DNA of 64,000 bases from Bifidobacterium breve. GTDB taxonomy: Bacteria > Actinomycetota > Acidimicrobiia > Acidimicrobiales > Acidimicrobilacustridaceae. Positions 1 to 9,617 of this stretch are shown here, piece by piece. Both the position numbers and the translations under genes were made by a program. Where the stretch lies: contig CAMCTY010000002.1 in NCBI GenBank assembly GCA_945878725.1, forward strand, positions 1 through 64,000, read 5' to 3'. The notes below the pieces were generated by a model. That model was not told where the DNA came from. It worked only from the letters and a program-made list of their open reading frames with translations, and made no database searches. The first letter of the stretch is position 1. The number at the start of each line of letters is the position of its first letter.

Positions 1-1
1 C

Positions 2-970
2 AACGTCGCCGGTTGGCAAACCGCAATCATCGTGGGTCCGGTCATGGCCGGCTTTCTCTACATCGGCGCTCCGTCGTGGCCGTTCTACGCCTGCATGGTG
101 CTCGCCGGTCTTGGCGCCATCGCTATCCAGTTCGCCCGCCCACAACGCGGCCATGCCGACGCCGGCCCCCCATCCGTCGCTGGTCCCGCATCGGCTTCGC
201 TCGTTGCGCTCAGCGACGAGAGTCGCCCCGCTGAACTGCTTGACACCACCGGCGAGGCCTACGCCGCCGAGATCGGCAATCCCCGCGAGGTCGTTGGGGT
301 CGACGGAAGCACGACGTCCAACGCGCCCGACGATGTCCCCGCAAAGAGTCGCTGGCACGAAGCGTTCGAGGGCATCCGTGTCATTCGGGGCAATCCCATC
401 CTTCTCGGAGCGATCTCACTGGATCTATTTGCCGTCCTCTTCGGTGGCGCGGTTGCGCTGCTCCCCGCTATTGCCGAAAAGCGGTTGCATGTCGACGCCG
501 TCGGACTCGGTTGGCTCCGCGCCGCGGGAGGTATCGGTGCAGCCGTCGTAACTGTGTGGCTGAGCACCCGTCCACTGCGCCGTCACGTCGGTCCGATCCT
601 GTTCACCACGGTGGCGCTCTTCGGCATCTTCACGATCGTGCTCGGCCTCACGCACAGTTTCATGGTTGCCTTCATTGCGATGGTCCTACTCAGTGCTGCT
701 GATTCGGTGAGCATCTTCATTCGCTCCACACTTGTTCCCCTGGTGACGCCAAATGCTGCGCGTGGACGCGTCATGGCTGTCGAGGGTGTGTTCCTCGGCG
801 CATCAAACGAACTCGGTGCCTTCGAATCCGGCGTTCTCGGACAGATCATCGGGACGGCCGGTGCCGTCGTATTCGGCGGCATCGCAACACTCGGCGTCGT
901 CGGGATCTGGGTGATCTCGTTCCCACAACTCGCCCGCTTCGATCGATTCCCCGACCGACCCCCGGACTAA
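2..970 (+). CDS. MFS transporter, EntS/MFS_3-like exporter (5'-truncated by window edge)
   Basis: The reading frame is open from base 2, so the N-terminal half lies outside the window; 322 residues are visible. Several hydrophobic helices are separated by a hydrophilic stretch of about 70 residues, which fits the central cytoplasmic loop of a 12-helix major facilitator. After the loop comes a segment (FEGIRVIRGNPILLGAISLD) typical of the EntS-like MFS_3 group of drug or siderophore exporters. Substrate cannot be read from the sequence. The gene runs convergently into the MBL-fold hydrolase, with only 14 bp between the stop codons. Confidence 0.8.
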   Translation, partial: NVAGWQTAIIVGPVMAGFLYIGAPSWPFYACMVLAGLGAIAIQFARPQRGHADAGPPSVAGPASASLVALSDESRPAELLDTTGEAYAAEIGNPREVVGVDGSTTSNAPDDVPAKSRWHEAFEGIRVIRGNPILLGAISLDLFAVLFGGAVALLPAIAEKRLHVDAVGLGWLRAAGGIGAAVVTVWLSTRPLRRHVGPILFTTVALFGIFTIVLGLTHSFMVAFIAMVLLSAADSVSIFIRSTLVPLVTPNAARGRVMAVEGVFLGASNELGAFESGVLGQIIGTAGAVVFGGIATLGVVGIWVISFPQLARFDRFPDRPPD

Positions 971-984
971 CAGCTCTGTCAGCG

Positions 985-1872
985 TCAGGCCGACGTCCAT
1001 GTGCCGGCGAGCGTTTTGCCCGTCGCCCGACCTTCGGCGGCAAGCTTAAGTAGGTGCGCATGCACGCTGCGTTGCGCCATGGGCACGAGTTCCGGATCAA
1101 GCCCCACGTAGATCGTTTCCACGAGTGCGCTGATCTTCGCCGATCCGGCCGCGCTGAGCGCGGCGATCACATCGGCCTCGCGTTCGAGTCGATGGGCGAT
1201 GTACCAGTCGATGACGTGATCTGGGTCTTCGATCAATTGGCCGTGTCCCGGAGCAATCGACCGAAGCCGAAGCGCCCTGACTTTGGCCAGAGAGTCCAGA
1301 TAGGCCGCCATATTGCCGTCAGGGGGCTTGATAACCACGGTGGAGCCCTGCATGACGTGATCGCCCGAGAAAAGCATGCGCTCCTCCTCCAGCAGATAGC
1401 AGAGGTGGTTGGACGCATGGCCGGGCGTGTGCTGCGCAGTGAGCCGGAATTCGGTCGCTTCGATCTGCGCGCCCTGACCGATGCGCTTGTCGACCTTGAG
1501 CCCGTCGCGGTTGCCGAAGGCCAACACCTTTGCCCCCGTTGCGGCCTTGAGAGCTGCCGCACCAGGTGAGTGGTCGAGATGCGTATGAGTACACAAAATC
1601 CAGCGGATGCGATCGCCGCCACAACCGACAATTGCATCGATGTGCTCGGCCATGTCGGGACCGGGATCGATAACCGCGATCTCGTCGATGCCAACGAGAT
1701 AGGTGTTGGTTCCCGGGCCTGTCATCTTGCCCGGGTTCGGGGCGACGATCCGGCGCACCAGCGGGGACAGTGCGCGCGGCACGCCCGCAATCAGCGGCGG
1801 TGCCGTTTCGATCTTGTCTGCACCCTCAATGGATTCGTCGGCGGCGTTGCCGGCATTGCGCCCCTCAGTCAT
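985..1872 (-). CDS. MBL-fold metallo-hydrolase, LACTB2-like
   Basis: The 295-residue protein carries the zinc-binding motif THTHLDH (residues 95-101), a later metal-ligand His in TPGHASNH, GDH, and APGHG near the C-terminal third. This is the complete metallo-beta-lactamase fold. The C-terminal 60 residues look like the small winged-helix tail of LACTB2-type enzymes, which include single-strand-specific endoribonucleases. The ATG at 1872 was chosen because it overlaps the fxsA stop by 8 bp; a longer frame upstream would run through fxsA and encodes an unlikely Arg/Ser-rich peptide. It is probably co-transcribed with fxsA. Substrate is unknown. Confidence 0.85.
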   Translation of the reverse strand: MTEGRNAGNAADESIEGADKIETAPPLIAGVPRALSPLVRRIVAPNPGKMTGPGTNTYLVGIDEIAVIDPGPDMAEHIDAIVGCGGDRIRWILCTHTHLDHSPGAAALKAATGAKVLAFGNRDGLKVDKRIGQGAQIEATEFRLTAQHTPGHASNHLCYLLEEERMLFSGDHVMQGSTVVIKPPDGNMAAYLDSLAKVRALRLRSIAPGHGQLIEDPDHVIDWYIAHRLEREADVIAALSAAGSAKISALVETIYVGLDPELVPMAQRSVHAHLLKLAAEGRATGKTLAGTWTSA

Positions 1873-2347
1873 TTGCAGGGCCCAGCTCGATTGGCGCCGA
1901 TGGCTCCGTGCGTTTCGGCGTGACGTCGCCGATGTACTCGACGTCAACCACCGACGCGCGTGTGAACCTGCTGAACCCGGGAACGCGCATGGCCCCGGTC
2001 CATCGAGGGACCAGACGATTGCGCACAACGACACGGATCGGCGGAACGAGAAGGAGCAGACCCACAGTTCCGGTGACGAAACCGGGGACGATGCACAGGC
2101 AACCAGCAAGAAGTAGCAGTCCGCCGTCCACGACCTGGTTGGCAGGTACCTCTCCACGACCGGTGGTTTCCTGCATCCGCCGCATGACGCCAAGTCCCTC
2201 GCGCTTGACCAGCCACGCACCGAAGAGGCTCATTGCTCCGAGCAGTGCCAGCGCTGGGAGCCAACCGATCCAACCCGCCACCGTGACGAGCGCATACAAC
2301 TCAATCAGCGGCCCAATCACAAAGACGAAGAGCAGCACGAACATCAT
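1865..2347 (-). CDS. fxsA: FxsA family cytoplasmic-membrane protein
   Basis: The 160-residue protein begins with MMFVLLFVFVIGPLIELYAL. It has three to four hydrophobic segments, the family-typical P-x-x-E-x-Y near the start, and a central AWLVKREG block. FxsA overproduction in E. coli suppresses phage T7 exclusion by the F plasmid, but its normal role is unclear. The chosen start gives the usual family length; the longer frame upstream would add 44 non-hydrophobic residues running into the WhiB terminator. The gene overlaps the MBL hydrolase. Confidence 0.85.
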   Translation of the reverse strand: MMFVLLFVFVIGPLIELYALVTVAGWIGWLPALALLGAMSLFGAWLVKREGLGVMRRMQETTGRGEVPANQVVDGGLLLLAGCLCIVPGFVTGTVGLLLLVPPIRVVVRNRLVPRWTGAMRVPGFSRFTRASVVDVEYIGDVTPKRTEPSAPIELGPAND

Positions 2348-2419
2348 GAGGGTGATTCTATCTGCCGACTTCCAAATCTCCCGGGCGACCTGGCCACAGG
2401 CGTTTGGCGCAATGGCGGC

Positions 2420-2467
2420 AAAAAAACCCCAGCGCCGGACCGGGCGAGCCGATTCCGACGCTGGGTA
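2420..2467 (-). terminator. Rho-independent terminator after whiB
   Basis: On the minus strand a 12-bp stem (CCCAGCGTCGGA paired with TCCGGCGCTGGG, one G-U) with a 14-nt loop is followed by a run of seven T. It lies between the WhiB stop and the FxsA start, so whiB appears to be a separate transcription unit. Confidence 0.8.
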
Positions 2468-2524
2468 TGCAGCGAGCATTCGTCCCCCCGAACGAATGTC
2501 GCAGGCCTTGCGACTGACGAGGGA

Positions 2525-2788
2525 CTAACTCACCCGTTCCGTCAGGAGCGGTTTGCGCTCCATTTCGTTCAAACCACCCCAAATGCCATGGGGTTCGCGG
2601 ATCTCGATCGCATACTCGAGGCAATCCCGACGAACTCCACAATCGGAGCAGATCTCCTTGGCCCGGCTTTCCCGGTAGAGCTTGTCTTCTTTGCGTTCAA
2701 ACTGCGGCGGTGGAAAGAACACCACTGCCTGCGGTCCCCGGCATGCCGCCTTGAGCTGCCAGTTCTCTTCTACGGATTGTGCACTCAC
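2525..2788 (-). CDS. WhiB family iron-sulfur transcriptional regulator
   Basis: From the GTG at 2788 the protein has 87 residues. The four cluster-binding cysteines are at about positions 16, 47, 50 and 56 (C-x30-C-x2-C-x5-C), followed by GIWGG at 68-72 and a short basic tail. This is the full WhiB signature. WhiB proteins bind a [4Fe-4S] cluster and the principal sigma factor and are restricted to Actinobacteria and their phages. The GTG has a strong GGAGG Shine-Dalgarno 8-10 bases upstream; the upstream ATG extension looks non-coding. The length and motif resemble WhiB1/WhiB2-type members, but I cannot assign a subfamily. Confidence 0.92.
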   Translation of the reverse strand: MSAQSVEENWQLKAACRGPQAVVFFPPPQFERKEDKLYRESRAKEICSDCGVRRDCLEYAIEIREPHGIWGGLNEMERKPLLTERVS

Positions 2789-2863
2789 GGATACTCCGCC
2801 TCCCCTCTGCGGGGGACCGTACCCCTTCCGGCCGTCGCCAAGCAAGAAGAAATGCGACAAATG

Positions 2864-4213
2864 TCACTCTGCCGGAATGTCAGCTCCGGAACGGGGTGAA
2901 CGGTCCCGATAATCCTTGGCGCCGCCCTCTTCGGGCTCAACCTCGAGGACCAGACCATCGATGCCGATCACCCGGATTCGGTCAAGTTCCTCGATCGGCG
3001 TCGCCCGGTTTGTCGACGCCCGCCAGAGCGCTTCGCGGATCTGCACGACCCCGTCGGGATTGACCGCCGAAACGGCACGACCGATTTCACCGATCATCCA
3101 TTCGCGCCCGATTGTCGGTGTCGAGAAACGGGTTCGAACCATTGACGGCATGCCCCCGAGGAATGCCAGCAGTACCGAGGCCACGCCGACCAGCAGCGTG
3201 ACCCACGAAAGCGAGAGTCCGTCGAAGAGTGTGAATGAACCGATCACGTACAGAACCACGCCGGCACCGGTCCAGAACCTCGGGATACCGGTCTGGACGT
3301 CAATCGCAAACGCGATCATCGCTACAAAGATCAATGCCACGGCCCACCAGTTCGTCGGCAATACCGCAAGGCCATAGCCGGAGAGAATCAGCGACACCGC
3401 GCCGACAACACCGGCAACACCGACACCGGCGGTAAACAACTCAAAGATGATGAGCGCAAGGCCGATGGTGAGCAACAAATAGGAAACTGCCGGACTCGCA
3501 ACCGTGTGCATCAACTGTGCGACCAGCGAGATCTGCCCAAAGCGAACCTGCGTGAGCGGCTCCCGACGAGTTTCGCCATTTTCTGCTGTGATTTCCCGGG
3601 TTTTCACACCCGGTGAGTTCACGAGGTAATCGCCAACCGTCGGCGCATCGAGTGTCGTGATACCGAGATCCGCTGCTTCTTGATTACTCACGGTGCTGTC
3701 GATAAGCGGGGCCAGCCGGTTCATGTCGAGACCATCAATGAGTGGCTCGCCGGCGTTGCCGAGTCGCGTTCCCGGGGCCATGCCGACCTGTGCGGCTGCA
3801 CCGACGAACTGTGCGGCAGGTCCGGTGAAGCGCGAGCCCGACGGGCCGACCCAGACGCCGATGGGGACGGTCGAACTCTGCATCTGACGAAGAAGATCAC
3901 TGAGGACGGTGTCACTCACCACGACACCAGTGGAATTGACCTGAAGTACGAGCGAAAGAGCGCCTTCGTTCTCAGCCTTCGTGATCGATGACGAGATGAA
4001 ATCAGCAAGGACCGGATCAATGAGTCCGCTTACCTTGATGATGGAGACGAAGCCGGCGTCGTCGGCAATGGCTGTCGCGGCCGAGGTCACCCTGGCTTCG
4101 GGAGTTGAGGCCTCTTGGGCCATTGCACTTCCGGCTGAACCGAGAAGGCCGAGAGCAACACCTACGAGCGCCAGAACGGCGAGCACCGCACTGAACTTCG
4201 ACCGCTTGAGCAA
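2864..4213 (-). CDS. NfeD family membrane protein with ClpP-like domain (likely inactive protease)
   Basis: This 449-residue protein starts with TTG at 4213, with GGAGG 7 nt upstream. In order it has a signal peptide (to about residue 32), a ClpP-class domain (about 50-215), four to five membrane helices (about 240-370) and a C-terminal NfeD OB-fold domain. Long-form NfeD proteins pair with SPFH/stomatin proteins in membrane quality control. The nucleophile region reads GSRFTGPAA where active members have GARAASAG, so the catalytic Ser seems to be replaced by Gly, although MAPGT further on is conserved. No stomatin gene is adjacent. Confidence 0.85.
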   Translation of the reverse strand: MLKRSKFSAVLAVLALVGVALGLLGSAGSAMAQEASTPEARVTSAATAIADDAGFVSIIKVSGLIDPVLADFISSSITKAENEGALSLVLQVNSTGVVVSDTVLSDLLRQMQSSTVPIGVWVGPSGSRFTGPAAQFVGAAAQVGMAPGTRLGNAGEPLIDGLDMNRLAPLIDSTVSNQEAADLGITTLDAPTVGDYLVNSPGVKTREITAENGETRREPLTQVRFGQISLVAQLMHTVASPAVSYLLLTIGLALIIFELFTAGVGVAGVVGAVSLILSGYGLAVLPTNWWAVALIFVAMIAFAIDVQTGIPRFWTGAGVVLYVIGSFTLFDGLSLSWVTLLVGVASVLLAFLGGMPSMVRTRFSTPTIGREWMIGEIGRAVSAVNPDGVVQIREALWRASTNRATPIEELDRIRVIGIDGLVLEVEPEEGGAKDYRDRSPRSGADIPAE

Positions 4214-4386
4214 GGCTCGCCTCCGGGAAAGGACATCCTGACCGGAGTGGATCAGGATTCGTAGGTCTCATCGTGGCCGCACCAGCCCTCATCAGCAAAA
4301 GCAGGGCACCGGAAGCTTCGGAAATCCCGATCCGCGACCCATGCCGCAGTTGGGCAGCCTCGGGCCGAACCGGTAGCCTCGGGATC

Positions 4387-4809
4387 GTGCCGAAAGTACT
4401 GCTGGCTACCGATGCCGACTGGATCCTCGACGAGGTCGACGCTGCATTGTCCGACGACGACACCACGGTGTTCCGCGTTCGACAAGGCATCGACGTCCTC
4501 CAGGCGATCGACCAACTCGAGCCCGATCTCGTGATTCTCGATGAGCAGATCGGCAACATGGGCGGTATTGCCACATGTATGGCGATCCGCAATGCCGAGG
4601 GCGTCGATCGCATCCCGATCACTGCCGTCATGCTTCTGCTCGATCGGGCGCACGATGTTTTTCTTGCTCGCCGTTGCGAGGCCGACGGATTCGTCGTCAA
4701 GCCCATCAATTCTCTGCGCCTTCGTCAGGCCGCGGTCGCACTGCTCGCCGGCGACGGTTACGAAGATTCGCTTGACCAGATCACCGGTCAACCCGCACCG
4801 GCTCTCTGA
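4387..4809 (+). CDS. Stand-alone response-regulator receiver domain protein
   Basis: From the GTG at 4387 the protein has 140 residues and is a single receiver (CheY-like) domain. An acidic patch lies near the start (TDAD), the phospho-acceptor Asp follows in LVILDEQI, and the conserved Lys is in FVVKP. There is no output domain, so it either signals by protein contact or acts as a phosphate sink. The upstream in-frame ATG at 4273 would add an Arg/Ser-rich peptide and is less likely. No kinase gene is adjacent, so the partner is unknown. Confidence 0.8.
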   Translation: MPKVLLATDADWILDEVDAALSDDDTTVFRVRQGIDVLQAIDQLEPDLVILDEQIGNMGGIATCMAIRNAEGVDRIPITAVMLLLDRAHDVFLARRCEADGFVVKPINSLRLRQAAVALLAGDGYEDSLDQITGQPAPAL

Positions 4810-4867
4810 GCGGTCGGTTCGCCGAGCCTGACCATCCCGAGGGTCCGGCCCTTATGCGCTCGGCCGA

Positions 4868-4896
4868 TCATTTCGTAGGCCGGTCATTTCGTAGGC
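4868..4896. repeat. Tandem 13-bp direct repeat upstream of tRNA-Pro
   Basis: TCATTTCGTAGGC occurs at 4868-4880 and again at 4884-4896, a 16-bp period close to the expected tRNA promoter. Its function is unknown; it could be slippage or an upstream promoter element. Confidence 0.6.
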
Positions 4897-4927
4897 ATGG
4901 GAGGCGTCCGGTAGAGTCTTCTCTTTA

Positions 4928-5004
<77 letters not shown>

Positions 5005-5010
5005 CCAACT

Positions 5011-5044
5011 AAACGAGCCCCGACCAATGGTCGGGGCTCGTTTT
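5011..5044. terminator. Terminator of tRNA-Pro, probably shared with the RHS operon
   Basis: An AACGAGCCCCGACC / GGTCGGGGCTCGTT stem with a 3-nt loop is followed by TTTTCGTTTT on the plus strand. It sits between the tRNA and the convergent RHS stop and may work in both directions. Confidence 0.85.
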
Positions 5045-5057
5045 CGTTTTCCAACGA

Positions 5058-8000
5058 TTACATGAAGGCCGCCCTCAAGGCTGATTCGTTGTCAATTTTT
5101 GACAAGTTCAGGAAGTTGCCAGAATCTCTGGAAACAGAACCGGGCTTAAACGAACTCGCTCCCTCACCGATACCGTCGAGAGAGCTTGACCTGGCCATGA
5201 TTGCCCTAATTCCTGCAGGGTCGCCTTGTTTGCCCACTGACTTCGCTACGGGCCCGTAGTCAATCAAACTCATCCGATCGAGCTCTGAGGAAGTAGTCCG
5301 CTCCGACGGGGCATACGACGACCGGGCCTGGGCCGACGGAGGTCGGGCCTGGGCGCCGTTGACATTCCCACCCGATTTATTCTGCGCCTTCGCCCATTGC
5401 ACGCGTCCCGCGATGCCGCCGCCAAGTGCGCCAGCAAGGATCGAAATTCCCAATCGAGCCGCCGAGAACTCGGTCTGACCCGTGACTAGGTATTCGATTC
5501 CGTGAGACAAACCAGCCACCGCGGCACCCGCTACGGCTCCGACAAGCACGCCGACCATTGCGCTTCTCGTAAACGCTCCAGCCAATGCGCCGACGGCAAA
5601 TGAAGCAAGGCCAGTGAGGCCATTGATGAGCCAGTTCTCGGATTCGTTACCCGATGGGTCGCTGAAGTTGACCGGATCCTGATTCGCATAGTCATAGCCA
5701 TTGGCCGAACCACCGACTTTTGGATCAAGTTGAGCGAAGCGCCCCAGCGCAGGGATGTACACACGCGCCCCCATGAGCTGGTACGGGGTCTTCAGCATTT
5801 CCGACTCGTTGCCCGTTGCTGCCTCCCACGTGGTGTTGGGAAGGCCGGCCTGTGGTGCATTCGGTGTCGTGAGCACTTGACCGTAAGGGTCGAAGACCTG
5901 AGCGGCGCCCTGGACTACGCCGGCATCATCAGTGGTGAAAAACAGATCCTGGTTCAGCGCAGTGAATTGCCAGCGGGCAATGCCGCCGGCAACCAATGGC
6001 TTGGTTACGTTGACTCCACCGGGCAGCGAGTACTGCAACGCGTATGGCTTTGAATCGGCGTTGAGTAGCACTCCGGTCGATGAGTATCGAATAGTGCCAG
6101 CATCGCTTCCACCAGTAGTGGTCTTGGTGATGACCCCACCAGCGAAATCTCGTTCATAGTTGACCGTGATGGCGCCATCGGTGGCCGAGATCACGTTGTT
6201 GGCCTTGTCGTAGGTAAACGTGTCGGGACCAACGGTGAGGGCATTGCCCTGCGCGTCATAGGTGATTCCTGCCGATGCCGCCGGATCCGTTGTCGACGTG
6301 AGTTGTGATGCCTTGTTGTAGTTGTAGGTGTAGTCGCCACTCGCTGCACCGTTCGTCGTCACTTTTTGTGTCAGACGGTTCGATGCATCATCGAACGTCC
6401 ATGCCCATGTCTTGGCCACTGGCACAAGACCCGCAGACACCGTCGTTGCCGACAACCGACCGTTTGCATCGTGGGTATACGAGAACGTTGACGAGCCAGA
6501 CGGGGCAGTGAGCGTCTCGCCTGAGATGTTGCCGCCTGCCGAGGTCTCGCGAGAGTTGGAGAACGCGCCTGAGGGAGTTGTCCACGAATTCGCCACCACG
6601 CGGTTCGCATCGTTGTACGTGTTGGAAACGGTCACACCATTGCCGTAAGAAACGGATCTCACCGTCGCATCCGGGTTGTAGGCGAAGGTGACCTGCGTCT
6701 TGCCGTCGATAGCACTCGACGACAGCCATCCCTTTGAGTCGAACGTATTCGTGGTGATGACTGGCGCTGCACCGGGTGCGGTCAGCGTCGTTGATGCCGT
6801 GTTGCCCGTACGGGTGTCATAGGTATAGCGAGTCTCAATTCCATATCGATCAACCGAACGCACGGTCCGACCGGCGAGATCGATTTCGACTCGCGTCGTT
6901 GTCGTCGTCGTGCCAACCGTTTCGGTGGACTCCATCAGAAGTGGGTTTCCGTCGACGGCGAAATCGTTCACCGTCTTGTAGGTGCTTCCCATGCCGATTA
7001 GTTCGACAGATTTCGTCTGGCCAGCAAGACCGAATGTGCTGCACGTGAGGACGCCGCCAGGCAACTGTGTCGCAACAATGTCACCGGATACATCGAACCA
7101 TTGGGTTGTCGTGGGGCCTTCACCGCCGTCGGTTCCGGGAGCGATCGTGGTCTTCGCACCGCCGCCCTGGATCGCAGCTTTTGCTCCGGGGCACGACGAC
7201 TTCGCCGATTCCTTGTCGCCCCAGTACGTGTAGTTGTAGGACGCTCCGGTGGCACTGGTGACCGCCGTCTGGCGATTCCAACCGCCCTTACCCGCGCTGC
7301 CACCTTCGTACGCGAACGTCATCCGCGAACCCGCTTGGTTTACGCGGGACGACACGCGGCCTGAAGCAGGCTCAAGGTAAGAGGACTTCGAGACGTTCTC
7401 CACAACCGCATTAACGACATTGGGGTCCGTAGCTTTCGTCGTCGTCACGTAGCCATAGCCAGGACGAAGCGCCGACACTGGAATGGATGTTGAAACGCCA
7501 CCGGTGTCGGGGCCAGACCACGACACATCCATTGACGCATTCGATGTTGTTGCTGACAGATCGATTCGGATCTGATTCGCACCCTTGCCAAGCGGCAACG
7601 CGTCGCACGCGCCGTCAACACACAGGATGTTGTTGATTCGGACCTTCGCAGTGTCATTGCCGGAAGTGACCTTGTAGATACCGGCCGTCGCAACATCAAT
7701 CGCTCCGGTCATGAGGCCCGACCAGCCGCCCTTGTTACCGGCCGGCGACTTGTCCCAGTTCACAAGCAACGAGGGAGCAAGAGTTCCGTTCAAAATTGGA
7801 CCGAGTTCCTGGATTCCGTTGACGCCAGTGCCATCAGCGCTTGGCCAATACGTGACGTCGAGACCCTTCATGGCAACGCCATTGGGCGCATCAACGAACG
7901 ACTGGTCGTACTCGCGCACCATCGATTGAGCCTCGTTCGGAGAGGCCTTCGACGGGCCCCACGACTGAACCAGATTGCCGCCTTCGTAACGATTGATGGT

Positions 8001-9566
8001 GGTGAGTCCGGAGTAGTCGGTCGACGAAAGCAGGTGCCCGGACGCGAAATCCCAAGTGTTCCGGAGCTCATAACCAGCGGCGTTAGTAGCGGAAACCGTG
8101 AAGAAGGTCGTCGGGTCGAATACGACCGAGAGGATCCGCCCACCGAAACAGGAATCTGAGACCGAGGTGGAACTCGAACTCGAGTACTCGTAGGAACGGA
8201 CGCAACGCGTGGCGCCGGCAGCGCTGGCCGGTTCGGTCATCGTGGAAACTTTGCCTTCGGGTGTGTAGGCAATGTCGGACCAGAACTGCGCGTCATCGAC
8301 ACCAATCAAGTCCGACGCAGCCGCAGATGCGACCAGCGGCGAACGGGTGCGGGCCACACGGCCGGCACCGTCATAGGCAATGTCGAGAACGCTCGCGCCA
8401 TCGCCCTTGGCTTCAGGAAAGTCCACAAGGCGGCCGATAGTTGGTTCCTGGCCGGCGACATTGACGTACTGGATCGCCGAGGTCGAACCATCCCAGAATT
8501 TCACCTGGCACAACATGCCGGCGGGAGCAGCGACGAAGCCGGTTTGCGGCTTCGGGCATGAACCTCCGCCGTAAACGAATGTGATCTCACGACCTGACAC
8601 CGGATCGGAGACCGACTGAATCCGACCTCCCGACCATTTCTGGCCCAGCATCGGATTGTCCTTGCCGGAGATGCTCGAAAGGTAAGCCATGCCGGTATCA
8701 CCCTCGAGGGCGAACACCGCCGTGGCACTCTTTGTTGTCACCGAGAACGTCCCGTCGGCGTTCTTGATCAACACCGGCGCCAAGCCGTTCGCGTTCACGT
8801 CCCCTGAACCAAGTTGCACCGGGTTGAACGTGCCCCCGTCAGCTTCGCGGTAGTTCGCAACCGAACCATTGGTACTGGTCAGACCGACGCTGCCGTCAGC
8901 CCAGACGTTGAGTCGCTGATACGGGAAACTTGATGCCGCCTGCAGGCTCCAACCAGCGGGCATGCCGACCTCGTCAGGGTTGGAAGGCTGGTACTGAAGA
9001 CCGAAGCCAACCGCGCCCGGAAGCGCTCCCATCGAATGGGACGACCATGCCAGGGAAACTTCACCCGACGACAAAGCGACATTCACGCCTCCGGTCGAAT
9101 CAAACTGCTGTACCTCGGACATCTGCAGATCGACCATGAACGAGCCACCGACGGGGTTCTGACCCGCGCTTGTGGCTTTCCAGGCGTAGACATTGCCCTG
9201 CTGTAACCCTGCGCCTAGCGGCACTGTCGTGCTGCTGCCGGTCTCGGCGTAGGTCTTCGTTCCGAACACCGATTTTCCGTCGCTCAGGTCAGAGAGCGTG
9301 AACGTCCATGGCCCCGAACCGTCGGGGACCGACAGGGTCGGCGACAACGATGTCGAAACCCATGATGTCGGCGTGACGACCGAGCCGAAGTACATCGGGA
9401 CGCGCATCCCTGTCGCTGATCCCGCGGGCAGCGCCGCAAGTGTCGTCGGGTCGCCAGCACCTGCGGCCGCCGAACGGTCGTTCGACGGTGACGACGAGCA
9501 GGAAGTGGCGACCAGAGCGATCGAGACGGTCAATGCAACAACGGAGAGAATGAATGAGCGACGCAT
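5058..9566 (-). CDS. RHS/YD-repeat lipoprotein with PA14 domain, copy 1
   Basis: This 1502-residue protein has a signal peptide ending in a lipobox (VATSC), so it is likely lipid-anchored at the cell surface. In order it has a beta-rich N-terminal region (about 50-560), a PA14-like module (about 568-720, starting GLDVTYWPS), RHS/YD repeats (about 770-1270) and the RHS core end motif (LGRFAQLDP near 1277, then [16 protein letters not shown]). A tail of about 195 residues starts with a glycine/alanine-rich hydrophobic stretch and ends in a Ser-rich region with no toxin motif I recognise. It lies 51 bp downstream of a paralogue. No candidate immunity gene follows before the tRNA-Pro terminator. 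Confidence 0.88.
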   Translation of the reverse strand: MRRSFILSVVALTVSIALVATSCSSSPSNDRSAAAGAGDPTTLAALPAGSATGMRVPMYFGSVVTPTSWVSTSLSPTLSVPDGSGPWTFTLSDLSDGKSVFGTKTYAETGSSTTVPLGAGLQQGNVYAWKATSAGQNPVGGSFMVDLQMSEVQQFDSTGGVNVALSSGEVSLAWSSHSMGALPGAVGFGLQYQPSNPDEVGMPAGWSLQAASSFPYQRLNVWADGSVGLTSTNGSVANYREADGGTFNPVQLGSGDVNANGLAPVLIKNADGTFSVTTKSATAVFALEGDTGMAYLSSISGKDNPMLGQKWSGGRIQSVSDPVSGREITFVYGGGSCPKPQTGFVAAPAGMLCQVKFWDGSTSAIQYVNVAGQEPTIGRLVDFPEAKGDGASVLDIAYDGAGRVARTRSPLVASAAASDLIGVDDAQFWSDIAYTPEGKVSTMTEPASAAGATRCVRSYEYSSSSSTSVSDSCFGGRILSVVFDPTTFFTVSATNAAGYELRNTWDFASGHLLSSTDYSGLTTINRYEGGNLVQSWGPSKASPNEAQSMVREYDQSFVDAPNGVAMKGLDVTYWPSADGTGVNGIQELGPILNGTLAPSLLVNWDKSPAGNKGGWSGLMTGAIDVATAGIYKVTSGNDTAKVRINNILCVDGACDALPLGKGANQIRIDLSATTSNASMDVSWSGPDTGGVSTSIPVSALRPGYGYVTTTKATDPNVVNAVVENVSKSSYLEPASGRVSSRVNQAGSRMTFAYEGGSAGKGGWNRQTAVTSATGASYNYTYWGDKESAKSSCPGAKAAIQGGGAKTTIAPGTDGGEGPTTTQWFDVSGDIVATQLPGGVLTCSTFGLAGQTKSVELIGMGSTYKTVNDFAVDGNPLLMESTETVGTTTTTTRVEIDLAGRTVRSVDRYGIETRYTYDTRTGNTASTTLTAPGAAPVITTNTFDSKGWLSSSAIDGKTQVTFAYNPDATVRSVSYGNGVTVSNTYNDANRVVANSWTTPSGAFSNSRETSAGGNISGETLTAPSGSSTFSYTHDANGRLSATTVSAGLVPVAKTWAWTFDDASNRLTQKVTTNGAASGDYTYNYNKASQLTSTTDPAASAGITYDAQGNALTVGPDTFTYDKANNVISATDGAITVNYERDFAGGVITKTTTGGSDAGTIRYSSTGVLLNADSKPYALQYSLPGGVNVTKPLVAGGIARWQFTALNQDLFFTTDDAGVVQGAAQVFDPYGQVLTTPNAPQAGLPNTTWEAATGNESEMLKTPYQLMGARVYIPALGRFAQLDPKVGGSANGYDYANQDPVNFSDPSGNESENWLINGLTGLASFAVGALAGAFTRSAMVGVLVGAVAGAAVAGLSHGIEYLVTGQTEFSAARLGISILAGALGGGIAGRVQWAKAQNKSGGNVNGAQARPPSAQARSSYAPSERTTSSELDRMSLIDYGPVAKSVGKQGDPAGIRAIMARSSSLDGIGEGASSFKPGSVSRDSGNFLNLSKIDNESALRAAFM

Positions 9567-9617
9567 GGCGCAGAATGTAGCCGACGAATCAACACTGTTG
9601 ACATCACGGGGGTTGAT

